A DNA stretch of 64,000 nt from positions 930,001 to 994,000 of the forward strand of contig JAGKQI010000088.1 of NCBI GenBank assembly GCA_018806915.1, read 5' to 3'. Shown piece after piece: positions 47,026-60,000 of the stretch (positions within the stretch are counted from its first letter, which is position 1; every line of letters starts with the position of its first letter). A program made the translations under genes and the position numbers. Below the pieces are notes generated by a model. The model was not told the origin of the DNA. It ran no database searches and saw nothing but the letters and a program-made list of their open reading frames with translations. Source of the stretch: Phytophthora colocasiae (taxonomy: Eukaryota; Oomycota; Peronosporomycetes; Peronosporales; Peronosporaceae).

Positions 47026-47073
47026 GTGACCTCTGATTGGTCAAAGGCCGGATCAAATCGATTCAAAACTTAT
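47026..47073 (-). repeat. Right terminal inverted repeat
   Basis: Inverted counterpart of 44466-44510. The inner block GTGACCTCTGATTGG is an exact inverted match, and the outer block AAATCGATTCAAAAC corresponds to the left ATCGATT unit. Confidence 0.7.
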
Positions 47074-47322
47074 CCTAAATTCTACCCGGGTTCTACAAAT
47101 TTGGATGAAAAAGACAATATAACCGCAGTACTTGACAAAGGGTGTATTTGCAGCTTGACTTCAGAATTCGGTCAGCAAATTCGCATTTCCACTTACATTA
47201 CGCTTATAGTCACTAAGGGAAGAAGCCGCTCACAGATTTTGGAAGTAACGCCAGAGATGAGAATTTGTTAAGTGTCTACGCATATAGGGAGCGATGGAAA
47301 ATACCCCAGTGAATGGCGCAGT

Positions 47323-48699
47323 TCACAACTGCGTCGCGTCCAGATCTTCCTCCTCCGACCCAGACGACTCGCTCAACACATCGTTCTCTACGCTGGTGTG
47401 ACGCGAAGTAGCCTCGACGCCCACGTAGCTATGGCGGCGCGAATTGGTTTCAACTCGCACTCTGCGGTTGAGCCGGTATTCTCTCTGCCTCTCCTCTTCG
47501 TACTCTTCTCCGTCAAGACCGATGCCTCTGAGGCGACACTCATATTTGCGATAGTTGTCTCCGTCCACGGCACGGAGTGGACGCAGACGGACGTGCACAT
47601 TTGTTAGCGCCAGACATGCCTTAAAGTACATGTCGTACCTGCATTCGTCCCAGCGATATTTGTCCGCACACAGCGCCCAAATAGTCTTCATCCGGCCGAA
47701 GTAGTTTTCTACAATCACACGATCATGTGAGATCCTGTCGTTCTGGGCTACGTCGGCCATAGCAAGAGTCCGAAGACCCTGTTGTTTCTTGGGATGGATT
47801 GCGCGGAAGTCTGTCGCCAGGCCTTGATACCCTTTATCCGTCAGTACGGCCCACTCGTTAGGATATTTATCGTGTAGTGGATCGCTGTCTGGAAGATTAA
47901 TTTCATTCGACTGTTTCTTGAGTGCGTTCACATGGAACGCAGCGTTTTCTCGAAACATGGTAATGTCAGCAACACTACCCCGCGCGTGTGGAGTGCAATT
48001 TAGTGCGATACCAGTAGGAAGCACAGACACTTCGACCTTGTAGCCGTAGAGATGATGTTTGCCACTGTAGTACGAGATCGCCTCCCGGTGATTACCCAAC
48101 GGACGATTCGCCTGCTGGAAGGTAACGTCGGTAGCGTATCTAGCACATTTGAAGTTGTCAAACGTGTTCCCGCTAAGCGTGAGTTTCTCCACAGTCACCT
48201 TCTCTTGGGAGCTAACATACAGCTCGTACAGGCGAGGCGCGACCACAGTTAAAAATCCTCGAACCAGCTTCTGGAAGGTGGACGGAGGTTTTTTAAACAT
48301 GTGAGCGACGGTATCCCACCTGCCACAGTGCTTCAGCGCGCAGACCGACATGAAAAACGCGTCTTTCGGGGATTCCTCTGGCTTCTTTCCCCGCCCCACA
48401 CCCCAGTTAGAAGCGACGAAGCCCTCGATACTCTGCCAGATGCGATCGAATTCCGCCGGCGAAAAGTTCGTGTGCTTGAGCACACCTTCGGGTCCTTCAG
48501 CACGGAGACACAGGTCGTAGTGAGGATTCGGGGTGGCGAGCTCGTCATCCGAGTCCAAACCTCGAGTAGGAGGGACAATTCGTGCGATCTTTGCCTTGCG
48601 TTTTTCATCTTCACGAAAGAGTTCGGCAGAAGCTGCACGAAACTCGGCTACAGACAGCTGTCGCTTGGAGCGCTTCGAAGACTTTTTGGTGGCAGGCAT
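47323..48699 (-). CDS. PIF/Harbinger-type DDE transposase
   Basis: The product is 458 residues from one exon. A lysine-rich N terminus (ATKKSSKRSKRQ) precedes a helical region with GRWDTVAHMFKKPPSTFQKLV, typical of the helix-turn-helix before this nuclease. The core carries D191 (RYATDVTFQQ), D288 (AVLTDKGYQG) and E331 (VIVENYFGRMK) with the family motifs HHLYGYKVEV and GSVADITMF. The C terminus is arginine-rich then acidic. The catalytic triad is intact. I found no convincing terminal repeats or partner Myb-like ORF, so the element may be partial. It lies about 250 bases right of the two-ORF transposon. Confidence 0.85.
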   Translation of the reverse strand: MPATKKSSKRSKRQLSVAEFRAASAELFREDEKRKAKIARIVPPTRGLDSDDELATPNPHYDLCLRAEGPEGVLKHTNFSPAEFDRIWQSIEGFVASNWGVGRGKKPEESPKDAFFMSVCALKHCGRWDTVAHMFKKPPSTFQKLVRGFLTVVAPRLYELYVSSQEKVTVEKLTLSGNTFDNFKCARYATDVTFQQANRPLGNHREAISYYSGKHHLYGYKVEVSVLPTGIALNCTPHARGSVADITMFRENAAFHVNALKKQSNEINLPDSDPLHDKYPNEWAVLTDKGYQGLATDFRAIHPKKQQGLRTLAMADVAQNDRISHDRVIVENYFGRMKTIWALCADKYRWDECRYDMYFKACLALTNVHVRLRPLRAVDGDNYRKYECRLRGIGLDGEEYEEERQREYRLNRRVRVETNSRRHSYVGVEATSRHTSVENDVLSESSGSEEEDLDATQL

Positions 48700-49499
48700 G
48701 TCAATGCGAATTGGAGGAGGTGGATTCGGAAGTGAGTCCGCGAAGGCAGCTTCGCTTTAGAGCTGCTCTTATATAGCCGGCTGCGGATTATAGTGAGGAA
48801 GTGCGCAATTCGAAGTAAATTCTTAATTCGAGTACATTCTAGAACTTCGGAACTATAGGCGCTTATATACGCTGGATTCCGAAATCAGGATTTGAAGGAA
48901 GATTGCACTTTCCAAGTGCGAAAAGTGTCAAATACCGTTCCTTTGCTCTAGTAGTAGTATTGTGCCAAGGTTCATTCACTCCAGATGGCCCCAAGGTGTC
49001 AGCAAATGTGCAGGATTTCTCCTTGCCTATTATCTTGCGACTGACTGGTACTTTCAGGTGAGGGACATCGTAGACGGAGACCGTCGTGATGCAAACGAGA
49101 GACAAGTTCAGTGGTACTGTAGAGTGAAAAGTTCGGGCCAGAAGGGGATCCGTTGCTGGAGGCTGAACCCATGACTCAAAGCCACGCACTGCAGCACCAA
49201 TCGGTCGAATCGGACACATTAACTAACGATAGCTGCACGATGCGAGGAAGCAAAGGGGGCAGTTAAGTTCGTGTTCTCAAGGACTTGAACTGCATGTACG
49301 TACGGCTCTTGAATTGATCAACACTTACAGCCCAGGTCGCGACTAATGACGTTCCCAAAACGGGTAGGAATTCGGTGAAACGGCGACAGTCGTCTATACC
49401 CTAGAGCGAGGAAAGCTTCGGTGGACTCCGGCAGTGCAGGATTCCTACTTGTGCAACGGAAACCAACTTGGTAAAAAAAAAACTGAGAAATGGCTGGTT
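48700..49499. other. Intergenic, no gene seen
   Basis: The first part should contain the transposase promoter (the minus strand has a TATATAAG at about 48770). I see no supported gene or repeat in the rest. An open minus-strand frame at 48863-49219 has no recognised motif. Confidence 0.5.
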
Positions 49500-50620
49500 T
49501 TTGGAATCCTGCCAATACGATCAAGAATCGAGTTTTTCGGCTTTGACTTCGACCGATTCATCGTCTTCTGTATTGCGCTAAACACTATCATTTGTGGACT
49601 TGGCAGATGACAGCTAAAAACCAGGCATATACGACAAAAAGTTCCACAATGGGAGAGTTTTCGACGCATATTCACAGGCGTCGACGACATTTTCGCAGGG
49701 ATTTTTACATCTCATGACCGTCGCGTTGGACTTCACAGGGAAGGGCTCATACCGGACCAATCCGTGGAATGTCGTCGACTTCCTCATGCTCTTCGCAAAA
49801 GGTATTGAAATGCCGAATTTTAACTTGTTTTTCATGTATTAACGCCAGTATTAGCAGTTTTGTTGCGGAAATTCCAACGTCTCTAGCAGTTCGGATTGTA
49901 CGCCCGTTGCGATTATTGTCCACGTTCCCTGGGATGAATTAATGCTCTTTTAAGTGCCATCCCTTCACCCCAAAATGTGGTAGCTTTGCAACTGTTTGCG
50001 TTCCTGATTTTTCGGAATTGTTCAGCGGTCGGATGAATCACGTCTGCCGCTTGACAGAGTTTTCTGTAGCGGAGAATTTCTCGTCGGATGCCTATTTGAA
50101 AGAAATACTGGAAGATCCTGTTGTGTTCCAGTGATCCTTTTTGCATCCTATTTTGTTATGAATTGACGATAGTGAAGAATTTAAAGCGGACAAACCGACA
50201 ACGACAAGGAAAATCGCAGCGTATGAACCAAACAAACCGTTTTGCCCCTCGTATAGCGGTTCTCGTCCGCGTGATCTACTTTGCGAGAAAGCCAACATGT
50301 TTGACGCTGGTATTGTTATATCAGGCCTCATAGAGGTGATAGTTCGCCCCCCCCCCCTTCCCCTCTCTTTTTATTAACATGGAATGAAGCCTCGGAGGTG
50401 GGGGGGGGGCTGTTTCCTTGTTACGTGCATTTCGCCAACTCACGATCGGTATGAAAATGGAAGTAACAAAGTTCCAATTCTTTACAGGTTCTGCGTAGTA
50501 ATTTCGATTCAATGCCATGGGCAAACGCTACCGTCTTTCATATCATCACGGGTGATAACTGGAGCACCGTCTTGTACGATGCTATACGTACAGTGTGGAC
50601 AAATATCAACATTCATTCGT
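49500..50620 (+). pseudogene. Decayed voltage-gated cation channel domain
   Basis: Pieces of one channel repeat appear in order in shifting frames. An S1-like FDRFIVFCIALNTIICG lies at about 49545-49600, ending in a stop. An S2/S3 region follows with VFTGVDD-like and VALDFTGKGSYRTNPWNV then VDFLMLF at about 49713-49795. The S4 voltage sensor, LAVRIVRPLRLLSTFPGM (three arginines at every third residue), is at 49882-49935. S5 pieces (VVALQLFAFLIF) are near 49975-50015. The pore loop HIITGDNWSTVLYD, with Asp at the selectivity position, is at about 50538-50580. Stops, shifts and a C/G-rich interruption break the frame. The pattern is that of four-domain Ca2+/Na+ channels, of which oomycetes have several. 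I see only one repeat, so this is a fragment. Confidence 0.72.
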
Positions 50621-51909
50621 GAAGGGTGGCTTTCGTTGGAAGAAGTTCGGGAAGCAGTGATAATTGACCTCACTGGTGACAGTGACGCGGATACCAGTCA
50701 ATCGGAAATTGCAGGAAGATAGTGGAGACCTTGAAGTTGAAGATCAGTGACTTTCGAAGATCGCAATGGGAGGAATGACACAGCACCAGACAAGCAAGGA
50801 CACAGTGGAGCAGAGAGGCGAGGCGACATGAACACAAGGCAATGAACGGAGGAGAAGGCACCCAAGGAGTCGCCGAGGGAGGATCCTGACGGTGGCAGGC
50901 ACTATACTTAGGATAGGTGTAGAGATAGCGGGGCTACGGTAGTTAGGAGAGCTCTGTGGCGTGCGGCTGGCCGTCAAAACTCTCAGTTACGATTTTGCGC
51001 GACCGTGCAGAGTTAAGTAACTAAGAAGTGATTTACGCGTGAAGTGCGGCAACTGGTCGGCTTCACCCAACAGCATTTTGAGGGTTATCTGGGGGAGTGG
51101 CCTTGTTCTGCGGTGTACTGACCGGCGAGGACCTCTAGGGTAATACGCTCAGGAGGCACGGAGTTCTGAGGTACGACGATGAAGATGCATGCGTAGTGTG
51201 GCGGGGAACGCGGTTAGCAACCGCGCAGTTGTGGTGCTTATCGATAGCGTCTCGACTAGAGAGTGTTCACTTCAACTTCAATGTGGTGTTACATTCATCT
51301 TGTATAGTACATGTTGTATATTGGGATTAGCACGAGGACAAGCTACAGATCTACCCAAGACTGTAGTTGCTACAAAACGTCTTCTCCCTAGCCGTCTCTA
51401 CTGGACAATGTCCGCCAGGGTCCCTCTCTGGTGACGTGCTGACTCTAGTTCCTGCTTGCGTGACCACTGGCTCCCTTCGAAGTTGGAATTTCACGGCGTA
51501 AAAGGAAGTAAAGCCGACAACAGTATAACAGTATGTTTGCATCCATCTTCTTCTGGTTTGCATATTTACTACTTTCCTTGGAACAAACCAAAAGCAGGTA
51601 ATCCTGGGTGATTTCGTCCTCATCCAATTTGTTTCTAGTGCTGCTGCTAGACAACTTTGCGTCAGCGGGTAGTAGTGGGTCAAGCATTATGGAAAATGAT
51701 GGTGATAACCCCAACAAACGAGAAGAGGATCCAAAATCTCCCCAATAGAGGCAAGCAAACAGCGGATAATTCGTCGAAAGGTTGTGAGGCGTTCGAGTTC
51801 GACTGCACTTGAACGACACAACGGCGTCAGTCTCTAATACGTTTAAACAGTAATTTATTCATAAAATCAATTGTTGTATTCACTTGTGGGATCCAGATAC
51901 ATATTGAGG
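50621..51909. other. Intergenic, no gene supported
   Basis: A short open stretch right after the channel remains encodes AVIIDLTGDSDADTS, which looks like a SUMO-interacting motif with an acidic flank, but it is not part of a frame I can extend. The region at about 50905-51450 is LTR-like in texture, without a second copy in the window. No gene is called. Confidence 0.45.
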
Positions 51910-54900
51910 TTATCTACCCGCGTTGGGAGTTGGCTGCTCAGGAGGGTCGTGAATATCCATCACAACAGCACCACTGGCTGACCTGGGGGCACTACTTGGG
52001 GTGGGTACATTTCTCTGTCCACCTTGTTCATGATGCTTCGGATACAGTCGAGATAATACCTTATCCCGATTCTCTGGTGCACGTGCCGTTCGATAAACGC
52101 AGAAACATAGTGCAAGAGTTAGTAGAACGACTGCAAACGAAAATACAGCAATTCCAGGTGCGCTGCGGAAGACCCAGGTAAAAACTGCATGGGCGAACGA
52201 CTGGTCGGTGAGAAGAGAGCTCTCGAAATCTGACTCAAGCCGTTCATACTGCTCAGCGACAAGTTGGAATGTAGATACATCAGCCGCAAGTCTTCTCCTA
52301 TTTGAATAGGATGAGGCAACAGTAATACGACTGGTAGAACTCGTAGACGGGTAATCGGTGTGAACAACCACCCAGAAGTCACCAGAAAACGAGGACTTCG
52401 AGACCTCCACGACTTGAGACATCGAACTATCGTTCGATACTGAGATGTACGTGAAATCGTAGAGCGATCTCGGAAGAACTTCACTCACATAGACGCTTGG
52501 AGTAACACCACTACTTGTTTGATAGAGCGGCTGAAGGGTTAGTCGTAGCCCAACGCCCACTCGAAGCGGTTCAGGAATCCGAAACATCAAGACTTGGCCA
52601 CGTGTCAGCGTGAAGTTGAAGTCGCACGTTGAGCACAATAAAGAAACATTCTCCATTGCACTCCATAGTTGAGTCATCTCGAAGCCTGTTGGAGAGTTAC
52701 ACGAAAGGCCAGACCATCCAGACTCACACTGACACGCTGGCGAACCATCTTGCATGATGCATTGGCCGTGTCCGTGGCAATTCACAGAATCTCCATCTGA
52801 GCCACAAGAATCGCTGGAAGCTAAAGTGGTTGCTGCAGCAGTGTGCACAAGCGCTTGTAGTTGGAACCGAAGTGACGATCCAGAGAGGACTCGGTTGTGA
52901 ACTGCAACTTTGTAGCAGTCGCTACTCGTCGTAGCAAACGAGCAAACCGTGTCGATAGCCACTGCGACTTTTTGGCTTGCTGATCTGGTCCCCACAGCTT
53001 CGTAGTCTTGTAGTGAGGACATTCCTAACGACGGGAAGCCTGTGTCACTGGGACCCCGGGCAAGTAATAGAGGTCTCACTGGCGTATTGGCGTCTGCGAT
53101 GTCATTGAAGATCTTCAAGCTGAATTCAACAGCTTTTGCGGACGAGTCACTGACGTCAAATGAGTAGTATACCCACTCCCCGACTGCGAGTGTTAAATTG
53201 TCTGGAGTCTCGTAAGCCACGTACAACGCAGAGCTGCTCGTTTCCGATTTACGAGATAATGTGACTCGAGTTGGTTGTAGAGAGCAATAGTAACCAGCAT
53301 ATCCATTCGAGCAAATACAAAGCTCACTCGACCGTGGACTGCACTCCCCACTGTTCAAGCAAACACTGATGCTATCATTCCCACCAACAGTAGCCGTTGC
53401 CGTTGAATTCCGCTTCGCCGCGATTTTGTCAAAAGCAGCAATAAGTGTCGGGGTCTTGCAGTCCTTTGCAACATTAACTGTAAGCCGGAACCCCATAGAT
53501 CCACGGGCGTATGCGGAATTGTGAACACCGACGTAGTAAAGGCCCGAACTTAGTGTGGATGTTGACCGAGATAGCACAATTTTTCGAGTTAATCCCCCAG
53601 CAGCCCACCCACTTGCATCCGCATATTGGACTGCACCGGATGAGCCAGTAGATAGCTTTGGTAACGTGTCGCGTCGGACGAACAACATACCATCCCCTTC
53701 TGATGTCACTCCATCCAGGCTTGCAACAAGAACTTCCCATTCGTCTTTAACTGTGATCGTGTACAATGCCCAGCTTCCGCGTTCAATTTGCAGCTCCAAT
53801 AAACCCACTTCCATTCGGAAAGGACCTGTGAAATGCTGGATATACGCCACAGATGGTACGAGGACCTTGCAAAGCGCTTGGTCGGACGTTTTGGGTGGAT
53901 TAAACGCATATGCTTCGTCGCAAATACATTCAGGGTCTCCATCCTTTGTTGCTTTACATACACCATTCCCATAGCACTCAGACGTATTCCGCAAAGAATT
54001 GACGCCGATAGCTGTGGGAGCGGTCGAATCGGAGCAGGTGCCAAGATCTTGACAGTCTGGGCCACATTTTGGGACGCTGCAGTCATCTCCACTCCAATGA
54101 CGGTCACAACTGCATACTCCAGGCACGTTCCGACCGCAGCTTCCGTGTCCGGAGCACGTAACACCGCGGCATTTATTGGTTTCGACTCGAAATTTCACAG
54201 TAGAACTTCTGGAGGAAAATCCTAACAGAGATACGTAAAAGTATCCAGGTGTTGCTTGCGTGTAAGATGCTGTCGCCTGAGTACAAGTACGTGACGAATT
54301 AATACCTCTTGGGAAATCGCCAAGAGACCCGCACAAATTAATTTCATCCGTGATTCCAGCTCCACTTGTACTCGAAAAGAGAATACTGCTCGCAGTCATT
54401 GCAGTGGGGAAATTATCATCAAATGATCCGTATAAATCCACGTCGGACACTTTGGGGCTACCGGTCGGGTATTCCATGATGAACGTAACGTCATAAGACG
54501 AGGCCTCCAACGGAAACTTAAAGAATTTGTACTCCTTCGAGCCAATTGTGACACTTAGACCATTCTCAGTGACTAGAGATACACTTGGGTTGCCTGCAGT
54601 GGTACAATTAATGCCCGAAAATCCCGAGGAGCAAGTACATGCACCTGATTCGCAACTGCATTTGCCGTTTACTCCACATGATGAAGCTGTGCAGCCTGGT
54701 ACACACTCGCAAGCGTCACCAGAGTAGCCATTCTGACACGTGCATGTGCCTTTGCCTGGGTCGCAAATTCCATGGCCAGAGCACTGAGAAGCATTTTTAC
54801 CTCCGCCGTCAATGGGACACAATAAAGCTGAACAACTACTCCCAGTATATCCACTTGCACACTTGCAAAGACCCGTACTGCGATCACACTCTCCTCGACT

Positions 54901-56884
54901 TTTGCCTCCACATTCGGCATTGTTGCTGCTTGGGCACTCTATAGCGGAGCAATTGTCACCTACGTATCCTGGAAAGCACTGACAACTCCCACTTGCCAAC
55001 AGAACACCATTACTGGAGCATTTATCCTGAAGCATCTGACAAAGCTGCGTACTCGGTGGACAGACCAGCTTTCCTTTGTACCCGTCGACCTTTATCTCTC
55101 CACCTTCGACTGGGCAGTGGACTTTAACTCCTCCAATCGAAAGGGATAATGTAGTTGATGAGCATTCCACCACCTTGTAGCAGGTAGGCCGCAAGTCTGT
55201 GGAATCACCAGAACGTCGACTGAGACTGGACTCGAAGCATTTGCTGGACGTCCCAACTTCCTCCATCAAATTATTAGAGTCTAACAGTGTCGCTGTACGT
55301 CCAATACCTCGACAATCTCCATTGTTGTAACCGCGATAGAATGGACAATAGTCTGCATATGTGTCGCGACCACCGAATAAAGGATCCTTGAAGTATTGGA
55401 AGCCAGCCGGGATACTTGAGCTATAGCTAGCAACATTGCAATACCCTTTCACGTTATAATCAGCCGTGCATCCACGTTGTGAGCTGTCGGTACAGATGTA
55501 TCGATCACTCCACTGAGAGCACCGAGACTTTGCCACACCACAACCTTCGTGATATCCCCATGGAAGCGGCTGGGCTTGAGCGAAACTCACTTCGTACCAT
55601 CCACTATCAGCGAACAAGGCTAGCGTAAGAGAAGAATACACTGGATCATACGCGCTAATGGCGCTCATATATTCGTTCATGACGACGCGCTTCTCCCAGT
55701 GCGAACTGAACGAGGAGCTTCCTTTCTCACCGTTTTCCAGCTCTAGCCCAGCGTCCGTCCAGTCGAAGCAGTTAAAATGCTGTTTAGCTTGCTGAACGAC
55801 TTGAGGCGTAATGATCTTGCTGACATAGACCCCCCCGGTGTTCTGCTTTTGTAAAACCACGTTCTCGTATCCCCAGAGAGCGCCGTTGCGAGGCTGACGG
55901 AAACTCGTGAAGAGCCGTTGAGAAAAAACCAAGGCATGGGTCATTTCGTGCAGAGCAGTTCCCACTTGTTCCGTTCGGCTAGCTCCAGTGGTTCCTGACG
56001 GGTTTAAACGCGATGGGCTGAAGTTGGCTTGGCCTGAAATGGGTCGTCCGAATTGGTCGAGGTTGCATGGCAGTGCCCACGCGATGACAGAGCCGGTGGT
56101 GGGGCGGGCCGTGACATGCAGCAAATAATCTGCGTTAGCCACACCGCTGGTGCGATAAAATGATGGCATGGAGTTGGTACAGCAAGCCCAATCTGTATCT
56201 TTAGAACACGACATCCCCGAGACCTTAAGGTTTCCTGCTACCCGCTGCACAGAGAGAATGCTTCCGAAGTAGTCGGAGACCGTCTTGAGAAGGACAGATA
56301 CGAGGAAGTCTTTCTTCGCAGGTGTCAGAATATCGTCCTGTGAACATGTGTACACTTGGTCATCCACCTGAATGACGTCGCCTACTTTCTCGCATTTGTA
56401 TCCTGGATCTCTGTGAAAAGAACACCAAGGGTCAATAAACTATGGCCCAAACAGTCTACAAGCAAAACTCTTACGAATAAAGCTTGGATACATCGAACGC
56501 AATTCGTAAGGGTTGGAAAGTGGAGGTGACAGCAGAAGATCTCAACTTCCGCTGTGTTTGTGTTCTCGCTAAGCCAATCGCATCCAGAAAAGCACTAACC
56601 CAATAGTCGTCTTCGTGTTCTGATACACTCATCCAAGCTGCATCGTCATCGAGATCCTGCGGAACGACAAGAGATTCCAAGTCCACAGATTGTTCGAACT
56701 CCTCCGCTTTCCTATCATGGATGCAGTCGTGATGGTGGTGTCGTTGTGTATCTCTCGGAATGCCTACTGCAGCATTGGCAGCTTTGAGCGATATCAAATT
56801 CAGAATTGCAATACCAGCAATAACTCTTCGATTCAACTTCGTCTTCCAAAGACTGGATTGAACGCTGGAGTTCCGTCGTGGCAT
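51910..56884 (-). CDS. GP63-like (leishmanolysin, M8) metalloprotease with EGF repeats and membrane anchor
   Basis: Two exons on the minus strand, 56884-56475 and 56410-51910, with a 64-nt intron, give 1636 residues. Exon 1 holds a signal-like N terminus ([18 protein letters not shown]) and propeptide, and exon 2 continues [14 protein letters not shown], typical of the M8 start. The catalytic site is HEMTHAL (H291, E292, H295) with a distal zinc His (SSHWEKR, H374) and a Met near 385 ([12 protein letters not shown]). A long cysteine-rich stalk follows with multiple EGF-like modules ([26 protein letters not shown]) and CUB- or PPC-like beta regions. A membrane helix (about 1555-1578) and a short cytosolic tail complete a type I topology. 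It should cleave proteins at the cell surface. It lies 139 bases downstream of the BEACH gene on the same strand. Confidence 0.9.
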
Positions 56885-57023
56885 CCGAGCTGCTCTCTTG
56901 TCTTCTTGTCACGATGATCACTTGAACCATCCAAGCTGCCAGGAGTTTCAAGTTTCATTGTCGGGAAAACTGCCGTCAAAAATAATAGCTTGAGAGCTGC
57001 CATCGTGGTCGTTACTGGCATAT

Positions 57024-60000
57024 TTACATGTGGATGCTTGTACTAATGCTATCGTCAACCCAACGAATGCAGTTACCGTCCACATCTCCAGAAAGCAACT
57101 GTCGCTGGTCTGGGCCGAGAGTTAGTGCAGTCACCTTTGCACGGTGGTCAAGTAACAGCTTGAGAATAAATAGCTTGCAGGAAGGTACCACTTGTGAACG
57201 TCCTTTTGACGGGTTCTGGATCGATATTGGCACATTGCCTGCGTCCACACGTTTTGAACTGCTTGGAGAGACACAAACATTTCCAACTTCTTCCTGGGCA
57301 GTTGACCCAGCTTCATCCTTCTTCTGCCGTGCCAAATCGTCTGGATAGCGGATTCCCCACAAAGCAATTGCTCCATTCACATGACCAGTGACAGCGATAA
57401 CACCACATTGCCAGGAATCGCACCGAGTAGATATTGCGTATGACTACAAATAAAATACACATCCACACTGTGTAAAACAGTTAACCAATCATTGTCGAAT
57501 TACAATAGCCACTTACAATTGCTTGAAGACCAAAGGCGGATGAGGTTGACGCAGCAAGAAGATCTCCGTTGATACTCCAAAGACGTATTTCCGAGCTCGT
57601 GGTTGTCAGTACATTTCCATTCGCACTGTTGATAGACACGTGCGAAACCGTTGCGGAGTGGCCAGCTAACTCCTGGAGAAGAGATCGAGTTCGCAAATCC
57701 CACAAAAGCACAGAGCGATCCGCAGATGAGCTAGCGATCAAGTTGAATTCCTACAACAAAAACGAACCACTCGTTAGACCTGAACCTTACAGATTACACT
57801 CTATGCTTCATACCTTGTTGATTGCAACACAGGCAACTGCATCATTGTGTCCAACAAACTTGGCGGCTTGGTTAAACACTCTTCGTCCGTCCGTTGTTTT
57901 TGAGCACTCGATCAAATTGACAACCGCGTCTTGTCCACCAGTTACCAGCAGTGCACCATCGTCCGACACCGAGGCACAGCTAATATTGCCGAAATGCGCT
58001 CCCTCGACAATAGCAAGGACCTTGTTAGCGTCACGGTATCTGCCTGCCCCTGAACTCTGTTGGTGTACACGAAGCTTCATTACCCCGCTATTGTTCCCCC
58101 AATCCAGGTATTTTGCAAAACGCGGTGGCATAAACGTACAGCCAACACTTTGACACTGGATCTTGTCGTGGACGAGCTTCACATCGCCAATAGCTCCTCC
58201 ATTCACTTGTACAGAAATGACTGTGTGTTTCTTCAGGAACACGTAGTCCTTCCCGATCGCAACAAGCGCAGGAGCTAATGGGGTGTGCCATTTAACGTAA
58301 GCTTCAATGGCACTCAGAGTCACCCCGTCATATTGAGATGGATTCGAAGATAAAGGCACTGCGTCAGTGACTGATCCACTGATTGATCCTGTGGGTACTA
58401 GCGTGGGTATCTTGCGTTGAGGGTGAGGGGCTGAAAACAGTCGCGATGGAGTCTGTCCAAAATTTTCAATCTGAGCCAGAGTCGCAGCTCGCATTACAGG
58501 GTCAGCGATTTGATCGATATCCACGGTACCTTCGTACGTGAAGTGCATGAATACATTCTGAGAATCCACAGCAGCTTGCCCGGTTTGCTTCACGCCAAAG
58601 ACCAAATCAATCCACTGGTGCAGATGCTCCGACACGTACTTCGACTCCAGTGCTTGTCGGTTTAGCCGCACAAATTCGCGGGGGTCATCGTGCGCCCATG
58701 GAGGTAATAGAACGTGCCACACTTCATCGCCACTCTGAGTGGTACCAAACTCACACTTATTGGCATTATACAAAAACTCCGGGAGGTAGAAAAACTCTGG
58801 GATAAGCTCGCGCACGTCTTGTAAGTTATCTCTGGATGCCGACGTCCACGACGATGGGATGCTTCGGAATAATCGATCAGGGTGATCAAAGACGCCGCCT
58901 TGCAGCTCCAATGCTAGCGTTGTAAACGGTTCCAGACGAATGAGATAGTTGACCACGTACGCAGAGCACGAATAATGTGTGCCATAGTGAAATGCAGGTG
59001 TCCCCATTGCTTCGACAAAATCCATGTCCTGGTTCATAGCTGCATATCGTTCGCGAAAGTTTGCTGCACGATTCTCACCTATAGCCCCCATCGGTTTGGA
59101 TAAATCTCGGTAAGTGTCGCGTGCGCTAAGATCGAGAAATTCACTTGAGTAATCAGCAATTACCCACGGGAACACCGGATATTGCGTTATATCATTGAAA
59201 CTGCGTCCAGCTAGCGTATTCAAATGAATTAGGTACTCGAAGTTAGTCATAGATCCACGTAACCATCGCTTTGTGACTGCTTGACGTATTCTCTTAATCG
59301 ACGGGACCAAAGCACCTGTACGAAGAACAGGGTTCCAGAATATACTGTTGACCAGAGGCATTTGAAAGAGAAGCTTCACTACTTCTTCTCGCTCAGTGTA
59401 TGTCTCCAGTTGAAGAAAGTAAGTTGAGCCAAATGTATCAAAGAACTCAATACCAACCGGACGTAGTTGATATTTGATTCGGCAGAATTGCTTGACATGT
59501 ACATATTTGATACTCCATCGGGAAATTCGAGCAGGTATACATTGCGTAGAAGTATCAGCCGAAGGAGTACCAGGATAGGATGTTATATCTGGCAATAACG
59601 GGACAACCGTAAATACTTGATCACTCCCGGCCTTAGATGTTGCAAACTGATTGCTGAAATCCGTCAGCGCTGCCTGAATGAGACTCTTCGTATTTTTCTT
59701 TCCCCCTTTAGTACCTGTAGGGGTATTTGGATTCCCGCTTTGGGAGCTGACCTGACTTGAAGCATTTTCAAAACTGGAATTAATGTCTGAAGTGGATTTA
59801 GGCGTGAGACTCTCATCCTGAGATTCCAGATTGTTGTAGAGCTTGGTGTATCCACCAATAAAATACATTCCGAAGCGACAAAGCGTGAAGATGCCCGGGG
59901 TTCTTCCCATACCTGCGATGAACGCCCCATTGAAACTCCGCACAGGAGGATAGTCATCTCTTCGAAGGAAGCGAGCAACAGCACCATACACAGTATCAGA

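Larger units (their letters stand above)
44466..47069. mobile_element. Two-ORF convergent DD34E DNA transposon
   Basis: Inverted ends are visible: both sides share CCAATCAGAGGTCAC (44496-44510 and, inverted, 47026-47040), with an outer, more diverged arm containing AATCGATTT. Inside, a plus-strand transposase (44739-45899) and a minus-strand accessory ORF (45934-46998) converge with a 34-base gap. The outermost bases and the target duplication could not be fixed by eye. The left outer arm contains three closely spaced ATCGATT units. Confidence 0.7.

Noticed and set aside
49150..49215. Possible tRNA-like sequence on the minus strand
   Set aside because: A GGGTTC-like stretch is present, but no cloverleaf with A- and B-box spacing could be built by eye.
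50905..51450. Possible solo LTR
   Set aside because: The texture is suggestive, but there is no second copy in the window, no clear TG...CA limits and no target duplication.
56715..57021. Small minus-strand frames upstream of the protease start
   Set aside because: They overlap exon 1 in other frames or end before it. They might be leader ORFs, but nothing supports translation.
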